A stretch of DNA of 64,000 bases from JAOTWJ01 sp036398175 (GTDB lineage: Bacteria > Gemmatimonadota > Gemmatimonadetes > Gemmatimonadales > GWC2-71-9): NCBI GenBank assembly GCA_036398175.1, contig DASWHL010000050.1, forward strand, positions 1 through 64,000, in the 5' to 3' direction. Position 1 is the stretch's first letter; each line of letters starts with the position of its first letter. Position numbers and translations under genes: made by a program. The notes below the pieces were generated by a model. The model saw nothing but the letters and a program-made list of their open reading frames with translations, was not told where the DNA came from and ran no database searches. This document shows, in pieces, positions 40,941-50,476 of this stretch.

Positions 40941-42567
40941 GGCGGACGAGATCGAAAACCTCCTCGAGGATCTCCTGGACGTCGCCGGCCGGGGCGCCGG
41001 CTGCGACGAGTTGCGTGACCTGCTCCCGCAGGCTCAGAACCCGGTCGAGCGCGCGCTTCCCGGAGTAGCAGAGGGTCGTGATGGAGACGGGGTCCGCCGC
41101 GGCGGGCGCGACGGGCGCGACGGGCGCGACAGCACGCGTTTCCGGCGGTCCGGCCACCAGCTCGTCGAGCGACGGGGAGCCCAGACCCACCGTGTCGAGC
41201 AGCCGGTGGTACCGCACCAGGCTGCCCACGAGATCCGGGGTTTCGTCGCCGGGCTCGGCGGCCACCGCGGCGGGCCGCGCGGCGGCGGGCGGGGCGGGCG
41301 TGGGACGGGGCGCCACGGGGGCCGGCGCCGGCCGAGGGGGCTCCGCCGGACCGACCGCGGCCGCCCCACCCGACAGCCGCGCGAGCTGCGCGGTGATCCG
41401 GTCGAGCGACTCGGGCCGTCCCGCCGCCACCGTCACACCGGCTTCCTGGATGGCGTGGCCGAGCGGCTCCCAGCTCCGGGTCACGACGTCGCCGGCAATG
41501 GCGTCCCGGCACGTCCGGGCAAAGGCGTGGACCTGCTGCTGGAGGTAGTCCGCGACGCCGTCCTCCAGCGCGCGGAGCGGCTCGACCAGGGCGAGGATAC
41601 GGAGCTCGCGTTGCGCCGCGGTTGCGGCGCTCGCGATGCCGATGCCGACCTGTTTCAGGTGCTCGCCGAGGGCCGTCAGCTCCACCTCTCCGAGCCGCGG
41701 TCCGTGCGGGCCCGTCCGGGACTCGACGATCGGGGCCCCCCCGTCCGCATAGAGCTGTTCGATTGGTACGTCCGGACGCGCGAATCCGAGTGCCGCGCGG
41801 AGTGCCGCCGCGAACCGCCGGACCTCGTCGGCGTCCGGGTCCGCCTTGCCGCGGGTGGTGATGTCGCGCGTGGCGTTCGTGAGCGCCTTGGCGGCACTCC
41901 CCAGCAGCGCCCCGGGAGCCTCCAACGTCCCCGCGGAGCGCGCCACCAGCGCCGCCGCGCGTTCGATGCCGTCGAGCAGGTCGGGGAGCGGTGGGTACTC
42001 CGTGAGCGTGGCCAGGCCGCGGAGGGGCTGCATCTGGCGCAGCAACCCCTGGACGGGCTCCGTCAGGACCGGATTGTGGCCGATGGACTCCGCGACCCGG
42101 GCCAGGCTGCTCGCGAGCGCCGCGCCTTCCCGCGCCACGAACGCGCGCGTGCCCGCGTCGGGGGAAACCGCGCCCGAGACCCGGGGGGGCGTGACCGCGC
42201 GGCCGCCCGCCCGCTCGAGCGTTGCCGCCAGCTCCCGGGCCCGGGCGGTATCCGCGTCGGACCACTCCCGCGCGTGCCGGACAAACACCTTGAGGTCGTC
42301 CACGGTGCGGATGGCGAGCTGCCGGGTGCCCTCGTCCCACGCGTGCCGGCCCTCGCGGACCGCGCGCGCCAGGTGCTCGAACGAGCCGGCCGCGGCGGCG
42401 ATGGGCTGCTGATTGGCCATGAGCGCGGCTCCGCGCAGGGCCCGGGTCAGGCGCTGGAGGTCCTCGCCGTTCGGCGGCCCGACCGCGGACACGAGGGCGT
42501 CGAGGCGTTCGAGATACTCGCCCGCCTCCATCGCGAAGAAGTCGGCCATGCCGTACTGTCGGTCCAT
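40918..42567 (-). CDS. Hpt-like scaffold protein with degenerate phosphotransfer site
   Basis: The ATG at 42567 follows GAGGGGC, a good ribosome site. The 549-residue product begins with an Hpt-like helical bundle (YLERLDALVSAVGPPNGEDL, QRLTRALRGAALMANQQPI). Where Hpt domains have HSLKG with the phospho-His, this has RALRG, so the residue is Arg. The rest is helical with an Ala/Pro-rich linker (about 390-440) and a C-terminal helix bundle; a 3 x 9-bp tandem repeat adds VAP repeats near residue 490. It resembles CheA N-terminal parts, but no kinase domain follows. Function: unknown, possibly non-catalytic signalling scaffold. Confidence 0.65.
   Translation of the reverse strand: MDRQYGMADFFAMEAGEYLERLDALVSAVGPPNGEDLQRLTRALRGAALMANQQPIAAAAGSFEHLARAVREGRHAWDEGTRQLAIRTVDDLKVFVRHAREWSDADTARARELAATLERAGGRAVTPPRVSGAVSPDAGTRAFVAREGAALASSLARVAESIGHNPVLTEPVQGLLRQMQPLRGLATLTEYPPLPDLLDGIERAAALVARSAGTLEAPGALLGSAAKALTNATRDITTRGKADPDADEVRRFAAALRAALGFARPDVPIEQLYADGGAPIVESRTGPHGPRLGEVELTALGEHLKQVGIGIASAATAAQRELRILALVEPLRALEDGVADYLQQQVHAFARTCRDAIAGDVVTRSWEPLGHAIQEAGVTVAAGRPESLDRITAQLARLSGGAAAVGPAEPPRPAPAPVAPRPTPAPPAAARPAAVAAEPGDETPDLVGSLVRYHRLLDTVGLGSPSLDELVAGPPETRAVAPVAPVAPAAADPVSITTLCYSGKRALDRVLSLREQVTQLVAAGAPAGDVQEILEEVFDLVRLGAADAA
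41104..41130. repeat. 3 x 9-bp tandem array GGGCGCGAC in coding sequence
   Basis: Three exact copies encode the VAP repeats of the Hpt-like protein. Confidence 0.75.
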
Positions 42568-42594
42568 GCGCCCCTCGGCCAAACCCGAGCTAAG

Positions 42595-43341
42595 CTACGG
42601 TTCCGCCGAAGGTTGGTCAACGCGGGCGGCGTCCACGACCGCCCGCATTTCCGCCACGGCGCGTTCCATTCCCACGAAGATCGCCCGGCTCACGATGCTG
42701 TGACCGATGTTCAGCTCTTCGACCTCGGGCAGCCGGGTCACGGCGGCGACGTTCACGTAGTTGAGCCCGTGGCCGGCGTGCACCGCGAGGCCGGCGGCGC
42801 GCGCGTGCCGCGCCGCGTCGGCCAGCCGCTCGAGTTCACGGTCCGCGTTTGGAAACGCATGGCAATACCGGCCGGTGTGCAGCTCCACCGCGTGCGCCCC
42901 CAGCGCGGCGCTCCGGTCCACCACCGCGCGGTCGGGATCCACGAACAGGCTCACCCGGATGCCGGCGTGGGCCAGGCGCCGGACCGCGGCCCCGAGACGG
43001 CGGTCGGCGGCGGCGTCCTCCCCGAGCGGGAGCCCGCCCTCGGTGGTGATCTCGGCGCGCCGCTCGGGGACGAGCGTGGCCTGGTGCGGCCGCAGCGCCA
43101 CCGCGATGTCCAGGATGTCGTCGGCCGTGGCCAGCTCCAGGTTGAGCACGGTCCGGACGGCCGCCGCCAGGCGCTGCACGTCGTCGTCGTGGATATGACG
43201 CCGATCCTCGCGCAGGTGAACGGTGATCCCGTCCGCGCCCGCCCGCTCGCAGAGGGCCGCGGCCTCGACCGGATCGGGTTCGACCGTGCGGCGGGCCTGC
43301 CGCACGGTCGCCACGTGGTCAACATTGATGTACAGCCGCAT
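42595..43341 (-). CDS. pdxJ: Pyridoxine 5'-phosphate synthase
   Basis: The 248-residue protein makes PNP from 1-deoxyxylulose 5-phosphate and 3-amino-2-oxopropyl phosphate. Motifs: MRLYINVDHVATVRQARRT, GADGITVHLREDRRHIHDDD, RPHQATLVPERR, TTEGGLPL, AVELHTGRYCHAF, and VHAGHGLNYVNV. The start is ATG 43341; an upstream 17-codon extension is not conserved. It is followed by the Hpt-like gene 27 bases on and is divergent from a lipoprotein. Confidence 0.95.
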   Translation of the reverse strand: MRLYINVDHVATVRQARRTVEPDPVEAAALCERAGADGITVHLREDRRHIHDDDVQRLAAAVRTVLNLELATADDILDIAVALRPHQATLVPERRAEITTEGGLPLGEDAAADRRLGAAVRRLAHAGIRVSLFVDPDRAVVDRSAALGAHAVELHTGRYCHAFPNADRELERLADAARHARAAGLAVHAGHGLNYVNVAAVTRLPEVEELNIGHSIVSRAIFVGMERAVAEMRAVVDAARVDQPSAEP

Positions 43342-43408
43342 TTCGTGCTTGCCTCGCGTCGTGGAAGTTCTTACGTTGCGGCAACTCACCACCGGCGTGC
43401 GCCCTCAC

Positions 43409-43849
43409 GTGACTATCACGCGCTCCGTTTTCCTGATCTCCATCCTCGCCAGCGCGGCCTGCGCGGGCAAGCGGACCGACCCGGCGCACCTGCCGTCGGA
43501 GCCGACGGCCGCCGTGCGCGAGTTCCTGGACGCGGTCAAGGCCAACGACCTCAAACGCATGGGGACCCTCTGGGGATCGAACCGGGGTCCCGCCAGCACC
43601 TGGATGAAAGGCGACGAACTCCAGAAGCGGTTGACGGTCATGCGGTCGGTGCTCGTCCACGACAGCGTCGCCATCGAGACCGGCTCCGCTCCCGGCGGCG
43701 CCCCGGAGGAGCGGGTGGTTCGGGTTCGACTGACGCGCAAGGGCTGCACGCCGGTGGTGCCGTTCACCGCGCGGCAGTATCGGGGCCGGTGGCTCGTGTC
43801 GTCCATTGATCTCCAGGCCGCGGGCAACCCGGCCAGGTCGTGCCCGTAG
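43409..43849 (+). CDS. Small lipoprotein of unknown function
   Basis: A GTG at 43409 starts a signal ILASAACAGK with lipobox SAAC. The 146-residue product has a mature domain (AVREFLDAVKANDLKRMGTL) resembling NTF2/DUF4878-type lipoproteins. No catalytic residues are visible. It is divergent from pdxJ with a 67-base gap, and its stop lies 4 bases from the convergent mce stop. Confidence 0.6.
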   Translation: MTITRSVFLISILASAACAGKRTDPAHLPSEPTAAVREFLDAVKANDLKRMGTLWGSNRGPASTWMKGDELQKRLTVMRSVLVHDSVAIETGSAPGGAPEERVVRVRLTRKGCTPVVPFTARQYRGRWLVSSIDLQAAGNPARSCP

Positions 43850-43853
43850 GCGC

Positions 43854-44252
43854 CTACTCGGTCAGCTCGAGCAGAATGCCGGCCGTGGAAGTGGGGTGCA
43901 GAAACGCGATACGGCGCCCGCCGTGGCCGGTGCGTGGCCGCTCGTCCACGAGCCGGTAGCCCAGGGCGCGGCTGCGCGCGAGCGCCGCGTCGAGGTCGGG
44001 TACGCGCAGGCAGAGGTGGTGGATGCCGGGGCCGCGGCGGTCGAGGAACTTCGCGATGGGGCCGTCCGTTGTGACGGGAGCGAGCAGCTCCACCCGGGTC
44101 TCGCCAAAGGACAGCGCCACGATGGTCGCGCCGTCCACCACTTCCGGAGCGCTGGGGGTGAGGCCGAGCACGTCCCGGTAGAAGGCGAGCGCGGCGTCGA
44201 GGTCGGGGACGGCGACGCCGATGTGGGCAATGGTGGAGCGGGGGAGGGACAT
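43854..44252 (-). CDS. mce: Methylmalonyl-CoA epimerase
   Basis: The 132-residue VOC-fold protein interconverts the two stereoisomers of methylmalonyl-CoA. The first metal His is in STIAHIGVAVPDLDAALAFY, the second in GPGIHHLCLRVPDLDAALA, and the last ligand Glu is in GILLELTE. Length matches the family. It links to propionate or succinyl-CoA metabolism; mutase genes are not in the window. Confidence 0.9.
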   Translation of the reverse strand: MSLPRSTIAHIGVAVPDLDAALAFYRDVLGLTPSAPEVVDGATIVALSFGETRVELLAPVTTDGPIAKFLDRRGPGIHHLCLRVPDLDAALARSRALGYRLVDERPRTGHGGRRIAFLHPTSTAGILLELTE

Positions 44253-44329
44253 CGGCCTTCCTCATTGACAGGACAACGTTCCGTCGCGCACACGGTCGCG
44301 ATGCGGAACTTAACGGGGAGAGGGCAGGC

Positions 44330-44656
44330 ATGGCAGGCACGACGCCGGTAACGGATGCGACGTTTGCGGAGGAGATCGAGGGACACAACGGACTGGCGAT
44401 GGTGGACTTCTGGGCAACCTGGTGCGGGCCCTGTCAGATCATCGCCCCCCATGTCGAGGCCCTCGCGACCGAGTATGCCAACAAGGTGAAGGTCGCGAAA
44501 CTCGACGTGGACCAGAGCCCGCAGACGCCGGTCCGGTTCGGCGTGCGCTCGATTCCGTCCGTGCTGTTCTTCAAGGGAGGGCGGCTCGTGGACACGGTCG
44601 TGGGCGCGGTCCCGAAGTCGCAGCTCGTGGATCGGATCGAGAAGCACCTGGGATGA
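44330..44656 (+). CDS. trxA: Thioredoxin
   Basis: The 108-residue protein has the active site ATWCGPCQIIAPHVE and the cis-proline loop VRSIPSVLFFKGG. It has no signal peptide, so it is cytoplasmic. A GGGGAGAGG site lies before the ATG. It begins the plus-strand run that follows; the next gene starts 34 bases downstream. Confidence 0.96.
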   Translation: MAGTTPVTDATFAEEIEGHNGLAMVDFWATWCGPCQIIAPHVEALATEYANKVKVAKLDVDQSPQTPVRFGVRSIPSVLFFKGGRLVDTVVGAVPKSQLVDRIEKHLG

Positions 44657-44689
44657 CGGAACGATGACGGCAGACCGGCGGACGCCCGC

Positions 44690-45706
44690 GTGCGACCCAG
44701 CTCGGCGATCCTGAGCGGCACGCCGGTCCGTCTCACGGACCTGCGGTTTCCCGCCGGCCGGGTCCTGATCCATCGGACCCGGCTCGCGTACGTCCACCTC
44801 GACAACCTCCTCAATTTCGCCAAGTTCGACCGCGACGGGCGGGTGGACGCCTATCTGGCGGCGTACCTGCCGGACGAGGTCGCCGTCGTTTTCTTCCGGA
44901 ACGGTCAGGTGGTGACCGCCGTGGCCTTGAGTCACCGGGAACGCGCCGCCGTGCCTATCGCCACCGCCGTACGGGAGATGCGAACGGAGTTCGAGCGCGG
45001 CGAAGTGGTCTTTGCCGAAGCGCCGGCCGAGCTGCTCACGTGGATGTACTGGGCGGGTGTGGCGCCGGTGCAGGCGCTCCCGGTGGACCGGCGCGAGCCC
45101 GCCAAGATCTTCACGCGGCTCCAGCGGGATCAATTCAGCGGGATCGTGGAGCTGATCGTGGACGGGCGCGTGAGCTACATCCGGCTCGAGGCGGGCCGGT
45201 TCACGACGGGCTACTTCGCCGAGAAGCCGGACGACGTGGCCGTGCCCGTGTGGATCGAACGGTTGCTGGCGCCCCACGCGGACGGGGCGTTGCCGTCGGT
45301 GGTGGTCGGGACGTTCCAGGCGGGCGCCGCGATCCCGGAGCAGGCGAGCCTGCCGCTGCTGGAGGCGGCGCGGGAGGTGTTCTGGCGGCTCGCGGAGCAC
45401 GCCGAGCGCGAGGCGCCGCAGGCGGGCCTGAAGCGCGCCCTCAAGCTGCGGGACGCGGTGGCCGCGTCCCATCCGCCGCTCGCGGCCGTGAGCGTGCCGC
45501 GTGACCAGCCGTTGACCGGCGACGTCATGACGCCGGAAGACGTCACGACGGGGCTCGCGCACTGGACGCGACAACTGCTCGAGCAGCTGGAGGTCGTGGC
45601 CCCCGGGGCCGCGCCGGACGTGCTCCAGGCGGCCACCAAGGACCATCGGTTCCTGCTGCAGCGAGCCGGGTTCTACGGTCAGCTCCCCTGGACCGTGACC
45701 TGGTGA
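44690..45706 (+). CDS. Conserved protein of unknown function (DUF4388-like?), coupled to rsmI
   Basis: The 338-residue GTG-started protein has no signal peptide or membrane helix. The text is mixed alpha/beta (FPAGRVLIHRTRLAYVHLDN, DEVAVVFFRNGQVVTAVALS, FSGIVELIVDGRVSYIRLEA, GRFTTGYFAEKPDDV). The repeated G-x-v-e-l-i-v-x-G-x-v strand pattern is similar to DUF4388 / PATAN-type domains of signalling proteins, but the match is by eye only. Its stop overlaps the rsmI start (GTGA), so it is translated together with rsmI. Confidence 0.5.
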   Translation: MRPSSAILSGTPVRLTDLRFPAGRVLIHRTRLAYVHLDNLLNFAKFDRDGRVDAYLAAYLPDEVAVVFFRNGQVVTAVALSHRERAAVPIATAVREMRTEFERGEVVFAEAPAELLTWMYWAGVAPVQALPVDRREPAKIFTRLQRDQFSGIVELIVDGRVSYIRLEAGRFTTGYFAEKPDDVAVPVWIERLLAPHADGALPSVVVGTFQAGAAIPEQASLPLLEAAREVFWRLAEHAEREAPQAGLKRALKLRDAVAASHPPLAAVSVPRDQPLTGDVMTPEDVTTGLAHWTRQLLEQLEVVAPGAAPDVLQAATKDHRFLLQRAGFYGQLPWTVTW

Positions 45707-46533
45707 GCGGCACCCTCTACGTCGTCGCCACCCCTCTCGGCAATCTCGGAGACCTCTCGCCGCGCGCCGCGGAAACGCTGCGGGCGGTGGCCCTCGTGGC
45801 GGCCGAGGACACGCGCCGGACGCGGCCCCTCCTCACGCACATCGGCGCCCGCGCCCGGCTGCGGAGCTACCACGCGCATTCGGAGCCGGGACGGCGGGAC
45901 GCGCTGCTGGCCGCCCTCGCGGACGGCCACGACGTGGCGCTCGTCACGGATGCCGGGACGCCCACCATCAGCGATCCGGGCGCCGACCTCGTGGCCGCCG
46001 CGCGCGCGGCCGGCGTTCCCGTCGTGGTCATCCCGGGGCCGTCCGCGGTCACGGCGGCCCTGAGCGGCGCCGGACTCCCGGCCGACCGCTACACGTTCCT
46101 GGGCTTCCTGCCACGCAAGGGGCCGGACCGCGCGGAGCGGCTGGCCGAGATCGCGACGAGTCGCGTGACCGTCGTGGTGTTCGAGGCGGCCAACCGGCTC
46201 GCGGATCTCCTGGCCGACCTCGCGGCCGCGGCGGGCGGCGCGCGCGAGGCCACCGTGGCGCGCGAGCTGACCAAGCGCCACGAGGAGTTGCGCGCCGGAA
46301 CCCTGCACGACCTCGCGGGTTACTACGCAGCACACGAGCCCCGCGGCGAGGTGACCGTCGTGGTCGCTGGTGCGCCGGCCCCGGTTTCTCAGCCCGCCAA
46401 CGACGCCGCGCTCCTGGCCGAAGCCCGCCGCCTGCTCGCCCAGGGCATGACCCGTCGGGACGTGGCGCGCCGTCTCGCCGACGCCTTCGGGGTGTCCCGC
46501 AACGCCGCGTACGCGCTGGTGGCCTCCCTATGA
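45703..46533 (+). CDS. rsmI: 16S rRNA (cytidine-1402-2'-O)-methyltransferase
   Basis: The 276-residue protein has the RsmI pattern: LYVVATPLGNLGDLSPRAAE, AAEDTRRTRPLL, ALVTDAGTPTISDPGADLVA, IPGPSAVTAALSGAGLP, and VVFEAANRLADLLADL. It methylates C1402 in the decoding centre, using SAM. The GTG start overlaps the previous stop, and the stop overlaps the DUF4159 start (ATGA). The C-terminal helix MTRRDVARRLADAFGVSRNA is the small DNA/RNA-binding tail known from the family. Confidence 0.95.
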   Translation: MSGTLYVVATPLGNLGDLSPRAAETLRAVALVAAEDTRRTRPLLTHIGARARLRSYHAHSEPGRRDALLAALADGHDVALVTDAGTPTISDPGADLVAAARAAGVPVVVIPGPSAVTAALSGAGLPADRYTFLGFLPRKGPDRAERLAEIATSRVTVVVFEAANRLADLLADLAAAAGGAREATVARELTKRHEELRAGTLHDLAGYYAAHEPRGEVTVVVAGAPAPVSQPANDAALLAEARRLLAQGMTRRDVARRLADAFGVSRNAAYALVASL

Positions 46534-47222
46534 TGCGCACGCTTCGAGCTGCTCTCCTGCTGGCGGTCACGGTGCCGATGGCGCCGCAGGGCCATGCCAC
46601 GAGGGATCGTGGCGCCGCCGCGGACGCGCTCACCATTGGCCGGCTGCAATACGACGGCGGGGGCGACTGGTACGCGAATCCCTCCAGCCTCCCCAACCTG
46701 CTCGCCGCGATCCGCGCGGCCACGGCACTGCCCGTGGCGGAGCGCGAAGTGACCGTGACGCTCGACAGCCCCGCCCTCTGGGACGTGCCCTACCTCTACA
46801 TGACGGGCCACGGCAACGTGCGGTTCACCGAGCGGGAGGTGCAGCTGCTGCGGCGGTACCTCGAGTCCGGCGGATTCCTGCACGCCGACGATAACTACGG
46901 CATGGACGAGTCGTTCCGCCGGGAGCTGGCGCGCGTGTTTCCGGATCGCCCGCTGGTGGACGTCCCGCTGGACCATCCCGTGTACCATCTCGTGCACGGA
47001 TTCCCCGAGGGCCTGCCCAAGGTGCACGAGCACGACGGCGAGCCCGCGCAAGGCCTCGGCCTGTTCCTCGGGGATCGCCTGGCCGTGTTCTACTCCTACC
47101 AGTCCGACCTGGGCGACGGATGGGAGGACCCCGAGGTGCACGGGGATCCGCCGGCCGTGCGCGAGGCCGCGCTCGGGATGGGGGTGAACCTGTTCGCCTA
47201 CGCCGTGGCCGCGGGACGATGA
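46530..47222 (+). CDS. DUF4159 domain protein, exported
   Basis: The 230-residue protein has a signal peptide (LRAALLLAVTVPMAPQGHA) and the DUF4159 core: LTIGRLQYDGGGDWYANPSS, YLYMTGHGNVRFTEREVQLL and YLESGGFLHADDNYGMDESF. The fold resembles a class I glutamine amidotransferase-like domain without the catalytic Cys (DDNYG). In several phyla it lies with MoxR/BatA and DUF4175 genes; here DUF4175 follows in a four-base overlap. It is probably periplasmic. Function is not known. Confidence 0.82.
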   Translation: MMRTLRAALLLAVTVPMAPQGHATRDRGAAADALTIGRLQYDGGGDWYANPSSLPNLLAAIRAATALPVAEREVTVTLDSPALWDVPYLYMTGHGNVRFTEREVQLLRRYLESGGFLHADDNYGMDESFRRELARVFPDRPLVDVPLDHPVYHLVHGFPEGLPKVHEHDGEPAQGLGLFLGDRLAVFYSYQSDLGDGWEDPEVHGDPPAVREAALGMGVNLFAYAVAAGR

Positions 47223-50200
47223 CCGCGCGCGATTGGCTCGTGACGCAGGGTCGCCGCGCGCGGCGGATGGCGCTGGTGTCCACGGGGCTCGCCGCGACCG
47301 GCGCCGGCGCCGCGGTTCTCGCGGGCGGGCTGGTGCTCGAGCGCGTGGGAGTGGGCGCGAGCTTCCCGGAGCTGGCGCTCCTGCCCTGGCTAGGCGCGCT
47401 CGCCGCCGGGGCCATCGTCGTCCGGCGGTTGCTGCCGGCCGTGCGGGCCGCGTCGCCGGGACGGATCGGACATCAGGTCGAACGCCTTGGCGCGCTGCGC
47501 GCGGGAGCGCTCGCGGGCCTCGTGGGTGACGCGCATGGCAGTCCCGCCCTGGCCCGGCTCGCGGACCGCCGCATGGCCGGCTGGCTCGAGGTCCACGGCA
47601 CCGACGCCGGTCGGATGTTGGGACGGGCGCACACCCGTTCCCTCGCCGTGCACGCCTCGGCGGGATTCGCGGGGCTGGTCGTGCTCGCGGCCGCCGGCGT
47701 CGGGCACGGCCAGGCTTCGCTGTGGCGCCCCCTCGCCGCCATCCGGGAAGCGCGGGCGCCGGTGGTGCTCACCGTAGACCGGACGCGCGTTGCTCGCGGC
47801 GACTCGGTCGTCGTGCGGGTGGACGCCGCCGGTCGGAGTGCCGCCCTGCTGCACCACCGGCGCGCCGGCCAGGCCTGGACCGGGACGAGCCTCTCCTTGC
47901 GCGAGGGGAAGGCGAGCGTCGCGATCGGCCCGCTCGACGCGGATCTCGACCTGGTCGCGGAGAGCGGGCGGCGGCGGTCGGACACGGTGCACGTGACCCT
48001 ACAGCCGAGCCTGTTTCTGGCCGAGCTGGCGGTGACCGCGCGGTACCCGCGGTACCTGGAGCGACCCGACGAGCCGCTCACCGCCCAGGGTGACACCGTG
48101 ACACTGCCGGTCGGCACGGTGGTGGCGGTGCGGGGGCGCGCAACGCTGCCGCTCACCCGCGCCGCCTGGAACGACGGCACGCGCGCGGTCCCGCTCGAGG
48201 TGGCCGGCAAGGAACTGCACGGCGGATTCAGGGTGACTCGGTCGGCCACATGGACCCTCGTGCCGACGTCGGCCGACGCCGTGCCCCTCGACGGACCGTC
48301 TCCGTCCCTCACCGTGCTGGCCATCCCGGACGCGGCGCCGCACGTGGCCTTGGTGGTCCCGAGCGCGGACACGGTCATGCCGACGACGCTCGTCCAGGCG
48401 CTCGTGATCGAGGCGGGCGACGACCATCGCGTCGCGCGGCTCGAGGTCGTGAGCCGGCGGGTGAGCCGCCTCGGCACGGCGGGCCCGGCGACGTCCGAGC
48501 CGGTGCCGCTCCCGGCCAACGGCCTCGAGCGCGGCGTGCTGATGGCGCAGCTCGACCTGAACCGGCGCGGGTTTCTCCCGGGCGACACGGCGTACGTCCG
48601 GGTGCGGGCCACCGACAACGCGCCGCGCCCGCAGTCCGTGGAAACCGCGGAAACCCGCCTCCGGCTCCCGTCGCTGGCGGAGCTGCGCGAGAGCGTCCGC
48701 GGCGGGGCGCGCGCCCTTGCCACCGCCGCCGATTCCCTCGCGGCGGCGCAGCGCGCGGTCGAACGGGCGGTCCAGGATCTGGCGCAGGGGCGGGTGCGCG
48801 ACCCGGCGGACCGCGCGGCCGCGCAGGGGCGGTCGGGCATGGAGTTCGAGCAGGCCGAGCGCGCCGGCACGCTCGGCCGGGAACAGCGCGAGGTCCTGGA
48901 GCGCGCGGCGGAGTTGCGCGAGCGGCTCGCCGACCTCGATCGGACGGCCTGGGAGGCGGGGCTCACCGATCCGGCGCTGCACGCGCAGCTCGAAGAACTG
49001 CGCCGGCTCCTCGAGCGGGCGCTGACCCCGGAGCTGGAGGCCGCGCTGCGGGAGCTGGAGACGGCGCTCGAGCGCCTGGACGCCGACGCGATGCGCATGG
49101 CCCTCGAGCGCCTGGCCCAGGCGCAGGAGGCGCTGCGGCGGGAGCTGGACCGCAGCCGTTCTCTGTTCGAGCGGGCGGCGCTCGAAGGCGACCTGACGAC
49201 GCTCGCCGCCGACGCGGCCGAGCTGGCGGATCGCCAGCAGGGGTGGAACGAGACCGCCGCGGGCGGCGTGGATAGCGCGGCGGCGGCGGACGAGGCGCGG
49301 CTCGCGGCGCGGGCCGACTCGCTTGCCGCCCGGTTGGCGGAGGCGCAGCGGGCGGCGGCGGAGGCCGGGGCGGAACCGCCGGCGTCGGCGGCCGACCAGG
49401 CCCGCCAGGCCGCGCGGGACATGGAGCAGGCATCCGCGGCGGCGGGACAGCGTCGGCAGCAGGCGGCGGTCGAGGCCGGGCGGCGCGCCTCCGAACGGCT
49501 GGACCCGCTGTCCGCACAGCTCACGGAGCAGCGGGACGCGCTGCGTGACGCGTGGCGTCAGGAGGTGGCGGCGGAGCTGGACGCGGCGCTGGTGGAGACC
49601 GCGCGGCTCGCGCGCACGCAGGAAGGCATCTTGAACCGCCTGAACCGCGGCGAGTCGGGCGCGGACGTGCGCGCCTCCCAGGGTGCCACGCGCGACGGCC
49701 TCGATCGCGTGATGGCGCGGGTCCAGGACGCGGCCGGCAAGAACGCCCTGGTGCCGCCGACGCTGGGAATGGCGCTGGGCTACGCGCGGAACCGCATGGG
49801 CGCGTCGCTGGAGCAGCTCCAGCAGGGCGTGCCCAACGTTCGCGGTGCCGCCGAAGCGGCGGCCGAAGCGCTCGACGGGCTGAACCTGCTCGCCATCCAA
49901 CTGCTGCGCAGCAGCGGCGACGTGTCCGGCGCGGGCTCGGGCTCGGGGCTCGCGGAGGCCGTGGAGCGCATGGCGCAGCTGGCCGATCAGCAGGGGGAGA
50001 TGGCCGGGCAGTCGGGCGGGATGCTGCCGCTCATGCAGTCCGCCGGCCAGGCGCTGATGCTGCAGCTGCGCGACCTCGCGCGCCAGCAGCGCGCGCTGGC
50101 GGCGGAGCTGGAGCGATTGCGGGGCCAGGGCGACCAGCCCGGCGCCGGGGAACTGGCCCAGGAAGCCGAAGCCATCGCGCGCGCGCTCGAGCGTGGGGCG

Positions 50201-50476
50201 CTGACGCGCGAGACCGTCGAGCGCCAGGAACAGCTCTACCGGCGGCTGCTCGATGCCGGACGCCTGCTCCGGGGTCCCGAAGCGGACGACGAGCAGGAGC
50301 GTCAGGCGACCACCGCGCAGCCGGGCAACGTGCGGCTGCCGGCGGGCCAGCGTCCGCCCGAGGCGGGCCCGCGGTACCGGTATCCCACGTGGCAGGAGCT
50401 TCAGGGCCTGTCGCCGGCGGACCGGCGCGCCGTGCTCGAGTACTTCCGGAGGCTGAACGATGCGCGGCGTCCGTAG
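47219..50476 (+). CDS. DUF4175-family large membrane protein with coiled coils
   Basis: The start ATG 47219 overlaps the DUF4159 stop. The 1085-residue protein has two or three N-terminal transmembrane segments (ALVSTGLAATGAGAAVLAGG, ASAGFAGLVVLAAAGVG). An Ig-like beta section with extracytoplasmic character follows, then about 500 residues of Ala/Glu/Arg-rich coiled coil, a Gln-rich helical section, and a proline-rich end (RYRYPTWQELQGLSPADRRA). Large DUF4175 proteins of this form occur next to DUF4159 in Bacteroidota and Gemmatimonadota. No enzymatic motif is visible. The end overlaps the TPR gene by 17 bases. Confidence 0.75.
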   Translation: MTARDWLVTQGRRARRMALVSTGLAATGAGAAVLAGGLVLERVGVGASFPELALLPWLGALAAGAIVVRRLLPAVRAASPGRIGHQVERLGALRAGALAGLVGDAHGSPALARLADRRMAGWLEVHGTDAGRMLGRAHTRSLAVHASAGFAGLVVLAAAGVGHGQASLWRPLAAIREARAPVVLTVDRTRVARGDSVVVRVDAAGRSAALLHHRRAGQAWTGTSLSLREGKASVAIGPLDADLDLVAESGRRRSDTVHVTLQPSLFLAELAVTARYPRYLERPDEPLTAQGDTVTLPVGTVVAVRGRATLPLTRAAWNDGTRAVPLEVAGKELHGGFRVTRSATWTLVPTSADAVPLDGPSPSLTVLAIPDAAPHVALVVPSADTVMPTTLVQALVIEAGDDHRVARLEVVSRRVSRLGTAGPATSEPVPLPANGLERGVLMAQLDLNRRGFLPGDTAYVRVRATDNAPRPQSVETAETRLRLPSLAELRESVRGGARALATAADSLAAAQRAVERAVQDLAQGRVRDPADRAAAQGRSGMEFEQAERAGTLGREQREVLERAAELRERLADLDRTAWEAGLTDPALHAQLEELRRLLERALTPELEAALRELETALERLDADAMRMALERLAQAQEALRRELDRSRSLFERAALEGDLTTLAADAAELADRQQGWNETAAGGVDSAAAADEARLAARADSLAARLAEAQRAAAEAGAEPPASAADQARQAARDMEQASAAAGQRRQQAAVEAGRRASERLDPLSAQLTEQRDALRDAWRQEVAAELDAALVETARLARTQEGILNRLNRGESGADVRASQGATRDGLDRVMARVQDAAGKNALVPPTLGMALGYARNRMGASLEQLQQGVPNVRGAAEAAAEALDGLNLLAIQLLRSSGDVSGAGSGSGLAEAVERMAQLADQQGEMAGQSGGMLPLMQSAGQALMLQLRDLARQQRALAAELERLRGQGDQPGAGELAQEAEAIARALERGALTRETVERQEQLYRRLLDAGRLLRGPEADDEQERQATTAQPGNVRLPAGQRPPEAGPRYRYPTWQELQGLSPADRRAVLEYFRRLNDARRP

